A DNA stretch of 17,582 nt from an uncultured Ruminococcus sp. (lineage in GTDB: Bacteria; Bacillota; Clostridia; Oscillospirales; Ruminococcaceae). The stretch lies in the NCBI GenBank assembly GCA_902464115.1, contig CABQIF010000037.1, forward strand, positions 1-17,582, given 5' to 3'. Both the position numbers and the translations under genes were made by a program. Positions 1 through 4,187 of this stretch are shown here, piece by piece. Below the pieces are notes generated by a model that made no database searches, had not been told where the DNA came from, and saw nothing but the letters and a program-made list of their open reading frames with translations. Each line of letters opens with the position of its first letter. Position 1 is the stretch's first letter.

Positions 1-15
1 CTGTCCTTTAGGCAT
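1..15 (-). CDS. 5' end of a gene leaving the window (5 codons, MPKGQ)
   Basis: Only the first five codons are inside the window, reading M-P-K-G-Q and running off the left edge. The start is supported by a G-rich ribosome binding site (AAAGGGGG on the minus strand, 23-30) about seven bases upstream and by an extended -10 promoter at 58-66. It lies downstream of rplL in the same direction. rpoB often follows rplL in bacteria, but these five residues do not let me say which gene this is. Confidence 0.5.
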
Positions 16-17
16 AA

Positions 18-92
18 AAATGCCCCCTTTCGTTAGTTTCAATTTCGGTATATTTCTATTATACCACATTGTCTAACAAAAGGGGAGCATTT
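18..92. repeat. nested inverted repeat surrounding the outgoing promoter
   Basis: The outer arms 18-36 and 73-92 are complementary over 18 positions, with one unpaired base (86) and one position (31/78) that becomes a U-G wobble in the minus-strand RNA. Inner arms GGTATA (47-52) and TATACC (60-65) form a second perfect repeat with a 7-nt loop. The left outer arm holds the ribosome binding site of the gene starting at 15. The inner right arm overlaps the -10 box. RNA read through from rplL could fold the whole element, while RNA from the internal promoter would lack the right arm. Confidence 0.6.
58..66 (-). promoter_or_regulatory. extended -10 promoter for the gene leaving the left edge
   Basis: The minus strand reads TGG-TATAAT here, a full -10 hexamer with the TGn extension of extended -10 promoters. 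No good -35 box lies 16-18 bases upstream, as is usual for this promoter class. Transcription would start near position 51 and give a leader of about 35 nt before the ATG at 15. The -10 lies inside the right arm of a short palindrome (GGTATA 47-52, TATACC 60-65), so it may also be an operator. Confidence 0.5.
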
Positions 93-149
93 CATTTGGA
101 AGCATCCAGCGGTGGTTCTTTTTTTAAAAAATCAGAACGATCTCAAGAA

Positions 150-186
150 ACAAAAATCCCCTCGCAGCGATTGCCGCAAGGGGATT
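150..186 (-). terminator. intrinsic terminator of rplJ-rplL
   Basis: On the minus strand an 11-position stem (arms 176-186 and 155-165, one A-C mismatch) with a 10-nt loop is followed by TTTTTG. The stem contains a run of four G-C pairs. It begins 28 bases past the rplL stop codon. A short T run on the other side (188-192) could give weak termination on the plus strand too. Confidence 0.85.
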
Positions 187-214
187 CTTTTTGACTGAAA
201 AAAGTAAGAAAAAC

Positions 215-586
215 TTACTTGATTTCGATGGTAGCGCCAGCTTCTTCCAGCTTAGCCTTCAGAGCTTCTGCATCAGCCTTGGAAACGCCTTCCTTGATGG
301 TAGCCGGAGCAGATTCAACAACTGCCTTAGCTTCCTTCAGACCCAGACCCAGAACGTCCTTAGCAGCCTTGATAACAGCCATCTTAGCGTCACCGAAGGA
401 AGCCAGTACAACGTCAAATTCGGTCTTTTCTTCTGCTGCAGCTGCACCTGCGCCAGCTGCCGGAGCAGCTGCCATAACAGCAGTTACACCAAATTCTTCC
501 TGAATTGCGTCGATCAGTTCAGACAGTTCCAGAACGGACAGAGTCTTGATATCGTCAATAAACTTTGTAATCTTTTCAGATGCCAT
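215..586 (-). CDS. rplL: 50S ribosomal protein L7/L12
   Basis: This is the multi-copy stalk protein of the large ribosomal subunit; it binds L10 as dimers and recruits translational GTPases. The 123-aa product has the usual layout: an N-terminal dimerisation helix region (about 1-35, IDDIKTLSVLELSELIDAIQ), an Ala/Gly-rich flexible hinge (about 38-53), and the globular C-terminal domain (about 54-123) with the conserved GLGLKEAKAVVE segment that contacts factors. Length is normal for the family. The ATG at 586 is preceded by AAAGGAG nine bases upstream. It is the second gene of the rplJ-rplL operon, 78 bp after rplJ, and is followed by a strong terminator at 150-186. Confidence 0.98.
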   Translation of the reverse strand: MASEKITKFIDDIKTLSVLELSELIDAIQEEFGVTAVMAAAPAAGAGAAAAEEKTEFDVVLASFGDAKMAVIKAAKDVLGLGLKEAKAVVESAPATIKEGVSKADAEALKAKLEEAGATIEIK

Positions 587-618
587 GATAATAATCTCCT
601 TTGTAATATTTTCATCAT

Positions 619-643
619 CCGCTATGCTGTCATGCAGCAGCGG
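619..643 (-). other. stem-loop in the rplJ-rplL intergenic region
   Basis: On the minus strand CCGCTGCTG (643-635) can pair with CAGC plus AGCGG (629-619) around a 5-nt loop, giving 9 bp with a 2-nt bulge. There is no U-run after it, so it is not a terminator. It sits about 20 bases before the rplL ribosome binding site and could be an RNA processing site or a stabilising structure that helps set the L12:L10 ratio. That role is inferred. Confidence 0.4.
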
Positions 644-664
644 TATGTGGGAACGAACACTGCC

Positions 665-1180
665 TTATGCAGCTTCTTCTTCGTTCTTCTTGTCTGCCAG
701 AGCCTGCAGTGTAGCAGCCAGCTTCCGCAGCGGACCCTGCAGAGAACCAACGAGCTGTGCCAACAGAACATCCTTGGACGGGATCTTGGACAGAGCCATA
801 ACACCAGCGGTGTCATAAGCAACGCCGTCTACATAACCAGCCTTCAGGTTGAAGGATTCCGGCTTTGTTTCTGCGAACTTGCCCAGGATACGAGCAGCAG
901 CAGTCTGGTCATCGTTAGAAACAGCGATTGCAGTTGTACCGTGCAGTACATCTTCAAAAGAATCAACGATTCCCATTTCTTTCAATGCAAAACGCAGCAT
1001 CGAGTTCTTTTCTACTGTGTAAGAAACGCCTGCTTCCCGCAGTTCCTTTCTCAGCTTGGTATCTTCTTCAACGGTAATGCCCTTGTAGTCAACCAGAACG
1101 AAAGAAACGCTGTTCTGCAGCTTTTCAGTCAAAGCAGCAACCTTTGCCTTTTTGCTTTCCAGAATCTTTTCACTTGCCAT
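665..1180 (-). CDS. rplJ: 50S ribosomal protein L10
   Basis: L10 anchors L7/L12 dimers to 23S rRNA at the stalk base and autoregulates its own operon. The 171-aa product shows the N-terminal RNA-binding globular domain (start MASEKILESKKAKVAALTEK; later VLVDYKGITVEEDTKLRKEL and YTVEKNSMLRFALKE) and the C-terminal helix that carries L12 dimers (about 138-171, ending KKNEEEAA). Length is normal. The ATG at 1180 follows a strong GGAGGTG site. It is the first gene of the operon, behind the leader at 1236-1366. rplK and rplA are not next to it; the upstream gene is an unrelated flavin-reductase-like gene with its own terminator. Confidence 0.98.
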   Translation of the reverse strand: MASEKILESKKAKVAALTEKLQNSVSFVLVDYKGITVEEDTKLRKELREAGVSYTVEKNSMLRFALKEMGIVDSFEDVLHGTTAIAVSNDDQTAAARILGKFAETKPESFNLKAGYVDGVAYDTAGVMALSKIPSKDVLLAQLVGSLQGPLRKLAATLQALADKKNEEEAA

Positions 1181-1235
1181 GTGAATTCACCTCCGATACT
1201 ATTGTTATCGTATCAAAGAAATGCTATCACAATCC

Positions 1236-1267
1236 AAAAAAAGCCGCCATTCGACAGGGAATGCGGC
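1236..1267 (-). terminator. transcription attenuator in the rplJ leader
   Basis: On the minus strand GCCGC-ATTC (1267-1259) pairs with GAATGGCGGC (1252-1243), with one bulged base, and is followed by seven Ts (1242-1236). It lies between the promoter and rplJ, about 55 bases before the start codon, so it must act as a conditional terminator. Confidence 0.85.
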
Positions 1268-1366
1268 AGTATCTTTCATTGATAAAGCAATTCCTCGGCT
1301 GGACTTACGGTGAAACACCACCAGCTGTCTTTAGAATACGATATTCAGGTTGTATTACACAACGTC
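1236..1366 (-). ncRNA. L10 leader (autoregulatory 5' leader of rplJ-rplL)
   Basis: The transcribed leader upstream of rplJ carries the L10-binding fold. On the minus strand GCTGG (1325-1321) pairs with CCAGC (1302-1298), enclosing a small hairpin GGTG-TTT-CACC (1319-1309) followed by GTAAGT. This looks like the kink-turn region of L10 leaders. Downstream is a terminator hairpin (1236-1267). In Bacillus subtilis the L10-L12 complex binds such a leader and promotes transcription attenuation. The same control is inferred here from structure and position. Confidence 0.85.
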
Positions 1367-1370
1367 ATTT

Positions 1371-1399
1371 ACTATAACACACTTTTTGTGATTTGTCAA
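1371..1399 (-). promoter_or_regulatory. sigma-A promoter of rplJ-rplL
   Basis: On the minus strand the -35 box is TTGACA (1399-1394), a perfect match, followed by a 17-bp spacer and the -10 box TATAGT (1376-1371). Transcription should start near 1364, giving a leader of about 180 nt. This is among the strongest promoters in the window, as expected for ribosomal proteins. Confidence 0.88.
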
Positions 1400-1427
1400 G
1401 TGTTTTTTTGAAAAAATCGCAAAAAAG

Positions 1428-1464
1428 AAAAAAATTCCGCTGCGACCATCCTGCCACAGCGGAA
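1428..1464 (-). terminator. intrinsic terminator of the flavin-reductase-like gene
   Basis: On the minus strand TTCCGCTG (1464-1457) and CAGCGGAA (1442-1435) form a perfect 8-bp stem with a 14-nt loop, followed by a run of Ts. It lies 28 bases past the stop codon and insulates the rplJ promoter from upstream transcription. Confidence 0.85.
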
Positions 1465-1491
1465 AATCGTTCAAGAATCATCCAAAACAGA

Positions 1492-2058
1492 TTACTTGAT
1501 CAGCTTCTTGCCATCCTGAAAGGCTTCGCCAACCCGTTCTGTTACTTTATAATAGCCGTGGGTGTACGGGTCGAATGCAATGGCATTGACCAGAGAAATA
1601 TCCACTTTTCCATCTTTCAGAACGCTTTCATCTGCGGTCACATTGACAATTTTACCGATAACCCCGCAGCTATACGGCTCGTCCTGATATGCCAGAAATT
1701 CGCATTCCAGACAAATCGGAAATTCATTGATGACTGGTGCATCCACACATTCTGCCTTAGAAGCCGTCAAACCGCTCTTTGCAAACTTGTCCGGTTCTTT
1801 GTTGCCAGAAACCAAGCCGACATAGTCTGCTTCTACAACGTGGGCTGCATCTGCAAAGCTCACCGTAAAGGCTTTTCTCTTCAAAATATTCTGGGTGGTC
1901 TTGTGGGATTCCGACAGATTCAAAGCAACAATGCCGCTTTCCTGCATCGTTCCCCAAGCAGCATTCATGACATCCACGCTGCCATCTTCATTGTACGTTG
2001 CCACCATCAAGACTGGCATCGGGAATACATTGCCGGTAGTATCCAATTTTTTACGCAT
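1492..2058 (-). CDS. flavin reductase-like domain protein (FMN-binding split barrel)
   Basis: The 188-aa protein matches the DIM6/NTAB-type flavin reductase-like family, small soluble FMN-binding split-barrel proteins. Visible family features are the N-terminal FPMPVLMVATYNEDGSVDVM strand pair, the MNAAWG segment that usually contacts FMN, and NLSESHKTTQNILKRKAFTV, followed by 'VNV' barrel strands and an LVNAIAFDP segment near the C-terminus. The substrate cannot be told from sequence; relatives reduce flavins or act as general flavoproteins. The ATG at 2058 has a GAGGG site about 9 bases upstream. The gene has its own promoter (2116-2143) and terminator (1428-1464), so it is monocistronic. 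Confidence 0.85.
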   Translation of the reverse strand: MRKKLDTTGNVFPMPVLMVATYNEDGSVDVMNAAWGTMQESGIVALNLSESHKTTQNILKRKAFTVSFADAAHVVEADYVGLVSGNKEPDKFAKSGLTASKAECVDAPVINEFPICLECEFLAYQDEPYSCGVIGKIVNVTADESVLKDGKVDISLVNAIAFDPYTHGYYKVTERVGEAFQDGKKLIK

Positions 2059-2115
2059 GACAAATCCCTCATTTCCAAAAAAATTTGGTGAATCTTGTCT
2101 GGATTCATCTTTTTT

Positions 2116-2143
2116 ATTATAGCAGATTTTCGGAAAAAATCAA
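2116..2143 (-). promoter_or_regulatory. promoter of the flavin-reductase-like gene
   Basis: On the minus strand TTGATT (2143-2138), a 16-bp spacer and a perfect TATAAT (2121-2116) precede the gene, giving a leader of about 50 nt. Confidence 0.75.
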
Positions 2144-2171
2144 GGGATTGTCTTGAATTTTATCTTCTAAA

Positions 2172-2206
2172 GGGGACAACTTGCCCGCAGCGTATTGCGT
2201 CGCCCC
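2172..2206 (-). terminator. possible terminator after the bofA cluster
   Basis: On the minus strand GGGGCGAC (2206-2199) can pair with GTTG-T-CCCC (2180-2172), with one G-U pair and one bulge. It starts 2 bases past the bofA-like stop codon. The following sequence is only TTTAGAAG, so the U-tract is poor and termination may be weak. Confidence 0.35.
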
Positions 2207-2207
2207 A

Positions 2208-2462
2208 TTATAGAAAAAAATGCACTGCCATCATCAGCAGAACCCCCGGCACACCCAAAATTCCTGCTTCCATGAGATTGAAGCTGTTCACCTCTGGTGC
2301 AAATCCGATCCATCCGCCCAGTTCATGCAGCAGCAACAACGCCACCAGACCCGTTCCCGTTCCCCGCAAAAAAGAACGAATGCCATGTGCATGATGCAGA
2401 TAAAAATACCCCATAAATAACGCCAATGCTGCCCAAATCGCCCAGAAAACAACCTGTTCCAT
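2208..2462 (-). CDS. bofA: BofA family protein (pro-sigma-K processing inhibitor-like)
   Basis: The protein resembles BofA, a small integral membrane protein that in Bacillus subtilis sits in the outer forespore membrane and holds the SpoIVFB protease inactive until pro-sigma-K is cleaved. Visible signs are two to three hydrophobic segments and the C-terminal family pattern: GLVALLLLHELGG, a short loop containing an Asn, then GILGVPGVLLMMAVHFFL. Total length (84 aa) fits the family. I chose the ATG at 2462, because GGAGG (2474-2478) is 11 bases upstream. An in-frame TTG at 2471 would add three residues but lies only 2 bases from that site. It is the last gene of a four-gene cluster. Whether this organism has a sigma-K checkpoint is not shown. 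Confidence 0.85.
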   Translation of the reverse strand: MEQVVFWAIWAALALFMGYFYLHHAHGIRSFLRGTGTGLVALLLLHELGGWIGFAPEVNSFNLMEAGILGVPGVLLMMAVHFFL

Positions 2463-2473
2463 CTTGCCCAAAT

Positions 2474-2478
2474 CCTCC
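2474..2478 (-). promoter_or_regulatory. ribosome binding site that decides the bofA start
   Basis: GGAGG on the minus strand lies 2 bases from the in-frame TTG (2471) but 11 bases from the ATG (2462). The spacing favours the ATG. Confidence 0.6.
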
Positions 2479-2483
2479 GTTTT

Positions 2484-2813
2484 TCAGGTCAGTAAGTATG
2501 CTAACGCCATCATCAATTTTTTGTCGCCGCCCTCTTTATAGAGCATGACCAACAGCACCAAAATCAAGATCTGGTCTTTGTCGAGATGTTCCAGCAACTC
2601 TGCCGGATTCCATCCGCCCAGCAGATTTCCCAAATCCAGCGGACTTTTCTTCATGCTGCCGGAAGCGGCTGCTGATTCCTCTCGCAATGGCAAAAAATCA
2701 TAGTTTCGCTGCGGCGTTGGTTGCGGAATCGCTGCCCGATGGTACATTTCTTTGGAACGGCGAATGGCATCCTGCCGCATTGCATCGCCATCCTGTCGGC
2801 TATATTGCGGCAT
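2484..2813 (-). CDS. hypothetical protein with hydrophobic C-terminus, bofA cluster
   Basis: I do not recognise a named family. The 109-aa product has a polar, Gln/Arg-rich N-terminal half (about 1-55, low complexity, probably disordered). The C-terminal half (about 58-109) contains LDKDQILILVLLVMLYKEGG and then DKKLMMALAYLLT. These are two short hydrophobic stretches separated by a charged turn, so it could be a small membrane-associated hairpin. The ATG at 2813 has a purine-rich AAAGGGGG site about 9 bases upstream. It follows the 123-aa gene by 49 bp and precedes the BofA-like start by 21 bp, so co-transcription is likely. No function is assigned. Confidence 0.75.
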   Translation of the reverse strand: MPQYSRQDGDAMRQDAIRRSKEMYHRAAIPQPTPQRNYDFLPLREESAAASGSMKKSPLDLGNLLGGWNPAELLEHLDKDQILILVLLVMLYKEGGDKKLMMALAYLLT

Positions 2814-2862
2814 CGTCCATTCGCCCCCTTTCCGGCAGCTACACCGCCTCTATGCAAAATCA

Positions 2863-3234
2863 TCACAAGAAATCTTTCAGCATGCCGCTTTCTTTCAACA
2901 TGCTCCAAATTGACAGCAGTTTCAGCATCTTCACTGCCTTTTCCACTTTCTTTTGCCGTTCTTCTCGCAAATGTGGTTTCAACGCCAGCAGTAAAGCGGC
3001 ATCGCTGTCCTCTTTCGCCGATCCCATCAGCTGAGAAACTTTCATCAACGCTCCCAGATCCAGACCGCCACCGGAAGCAGCTGCATCGGTTTGTTCTGCG
3101 GCAGTCGGAGCGGATTCTGTTTCCGTGGACTCCTGTCCGCTGTCCGCCTGCAACATCTGTGCCAGTTCCTGCAATTGCTGCATACTCTCTGGGTCGGAGA
3201 GCAGCGATTGCATTTTCTCCATCATCCCATCCAT
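2863..3234 (-). CDS. hypothetical helical protein, bofA cluster
   Basis: Unrecognised 123-aa protein. Residues 1-30 are Met/Gln-rich and helical (DPESMQQLQELAQMLQ). Residues 31-55 are a Ser/Thr/Glu/Ala/Gly-rich linker. Residues 56-123 are a second helical part with ALLLALKPHLREERQKKVEK and a hydrophobic end (MLKLLSIWSMLKESGMLKDFL). No signal peptide or catalytic motif is visible. The ATG at 3234 lies 7 bp past the stop of the preceding gene, whose last codons supply GGGGAAG as a weak ribosome binding site, so translation may be coupled. In-frame ATGs at 3225 and 3222 are alternatives. Confidence 0.75.
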   Translation of the reverse strand: MDGMMEKMQSLLSDPESMQQLQELAQMLQADSGQESTETESAPTAAEQTDAAASGGGLDLGALMKVSQLMGSAKEDSDAALLLALKPHLREERQKKVEKAVKMLKLLSIWSMLKESGMLKDFL

Positions 3235-3241
3235 GGATTCG

Positions 3242-3481
3242 TTACTTCCCCATCAATTTTTCATATAAGGCTTTTGCCTGCGGTGTATTCATCAGCTGTT
3301 CAACTTTTTTCTGGTCTTTCAACAGGTTCTGCACATTTGCTGCCTCTTTTTTCGGCAGATTCTGCATTGCCTGCTCCAGTTTTCCAGATTCTAAATCCGA
3401 CCGCAGCTGTTCCGGAGAAACTCCCAGCTTTTTCCCCACCATTTCCAGCAGTCCATCCATTTTAGAAGGTGGTCGTTTCAT
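3242..3481 (-). CDS. hypothetical small helical protein, first gene of the bofA cluster
   Basis: Unrecognised 79-aa, Lys/Gln/Leu-rich soluble protein. It begins MKRPPSKMDGLLEMVGKKLG, continues VSPEQLRSDLESGKLEQAMQ, and ends with a helix (VEQLMNTPQAKALYEKLMGK). The helix-then-'NTPQAK' pattern loosely resembles the SDPESMQQL stretch of the next gene, so the two may be distantly related; that is a guess. The ATG at 3481 has a good GAAAGGAG site. No clear sigma-A promoter lies upstream on this strand, and CATAAACG about 50 bases upstream only faintly recalls a sporulation-type -10. Confidence 0.75.
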   Translation of the reverse strand: MKRPPSKMDGLLEMVGKKLGVSPEQLRSDLESGKLEQAMQNLPKKEAANVQNLLKDQKKVEQLMNTPQAKALYEKLMGK

Positions 3482-3504
3482 GGCAAACTCCTTTCAAAAA
3501 TAGG

Positions 3505-3533
3505 TTGTAATTGTGATTCGTTTATGTTATAAT
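3505..3533 (+). promoter_or_regulatory. promoter of the yfcE-yfhO-nudix unit
   Basis: TTGTAA (3505-3510), a 17-bp spacer and a perfect TATAAT (3528-3533) point right. The leader to the ATG at 3614 would be about 75 nt and contains a stem-loop (3558-3583). Confidence 0.75.
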
Positions 3534-3557
3534 AAAAGGGATGTCATTTCTGACCAG

Positions 3558-3583
3558 CTCCTCTGCATCTTGTTCCAGAGGAG
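3558..3583 (+). other. stem-loop in the 5' leader of the yfcE-like gene
   Basis: CTCCTCTG (3558-3565) and CAGAGGAG (3576-3583) form a perfect 8-bp stem with a 10-nt loop. The right arm contains a GGAG sequence like a ribosome binding site, but it is about 30 bases from the ATG and the gene has its own AAAGGAA site. No U-run follows, so it is not a terminator. Confidence 0.5.
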
Positions 3584-3613
3584 AAATTCCAATCCAAAGA
3601 AAGGAATGTTTTT

Positions 3614-4099
3614 ATGCGGATCATTGTTCTATCCGATACCCACGGCAACCCCAAGGTATTAGAAACCATTTTAACCCGACACGCTGATGCTGATGCCTGC
3701 ATTCACCTCGGCGATGGCGAAGGGGATGTCAAGTTGTTTTTATCCTGTCATCCGGAATGGGAATCCAAATTCTATGCAGTACGGGGCAACTGTGACTTTA
3801 ACAGCGACCTGCCGATCAGCCGCACCATCGATCTGATTCCGGGGCATCGCATCTTTGCCGTGCACGGACACAGCCATGTGATTCACTACACTCCCGATAT
3901 TCTGATAGAGGAAGCAATTGCAGAGGGCTGCAATATTGTCTTGCACGGACACACTCACGTTCGCCGCAACGAATACCGCAACGGCGTTTATCTGATGAAT
4001 CCGGGCAGTGCCTCCCAGCCACGGGATGGTATGCCGCCGTCTTACGCCTACATCGACTATGAAAAGGGCGGTATTTTTATTTCACACGTTTCTCTATAA
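3614..4099 (+). CDS. yfcE: YfcE/MJ0936-type metallophosphoesterase
   Basis: This is a cytoplasmic single-domain phosphodiesterase of the calcineurin-like superfamily, metal-dependent (often Mn). All metal-binding motifs are present in order: D8-x-H10 (SDTHG), G-D34 (HLGDGEGD), G-N59-C-D, H84 (VHGHSH), and GH113-T-H115 (LHGHTH), plus the family NPGS at 129-132. The 161-aa length is typical. The physiological substrate of this family is unknown; Escherichia coli YfcE cleaves bis-p-nitrophenyl phosphate in vitro. The ATG at 3614 has AAAGGAA upstream. In many Firmicutes this gene follows rph/rdgB; here it leads the yfhO unit. Confidence 0.93.
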   Translation: MRIIVLSDTHGNPKVLETILTRHADADACIHLGDGEGDVKLFLSCHPEWESKFYAVRGNCDFNSDLPISRTIDLIPGHRIFAVHGHSHVIHYTPDILIEEAIAEGCNIVLHGHTHVRRNEYRNGVYLMNPGSASQPRDGMPPSYAYIDYEKGGIFISHVSL

Positions 4100-4100
4100 G

Positions 4101-4140
4101 CGGCTGCTGGTATTCCTGTCTTTATTCTATGCAGCAGCTG
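4101..4140 (+). other. stem-loop between the yfcE-like gene and yfhO
   Basis: CGGCTGCTG (4101-4109) pairs with CAGCAGCTG (4132-4140): 9 bp with one G-U pair and a 22-nt loop. It starts 2 bases past the stop codon but is followed by CAAAAAGG, not a T-run. Termination on the plus strand is therefore unlikely; RNA protection or processing is possible. Confidence 0.4.
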
Positions 4141-4187
4141 CAAAAAGGTTTCCTGTATTTTTTCATCACTCCGGAGGTTTCTAAGTC

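Noticed and set aside
96..194. A 32-codon plus-strand reading frame starting at TTG 96 behind AAAGGGGAG.
   Set aside because: The G-rich sequence is the right arm of the inverted repeat, the frame runs through the rplL terminator hairpin, and the product is low-complexity with no family likeness.
191..1282. A 363-codon open frame on the plus strand opposite rplJ-rplL.
   Set aside because: It is antisense to two certain ribosomal protein genes and crosses their control region; the translation is Cys/Phe/Ser-rich and looks like no protein.
2469..2471. TTG as the start of the BofA-like gene.
   Set aside because: It lies only 2 bases from the ribosome binding site; the ATG at 2462 has workable spacing.
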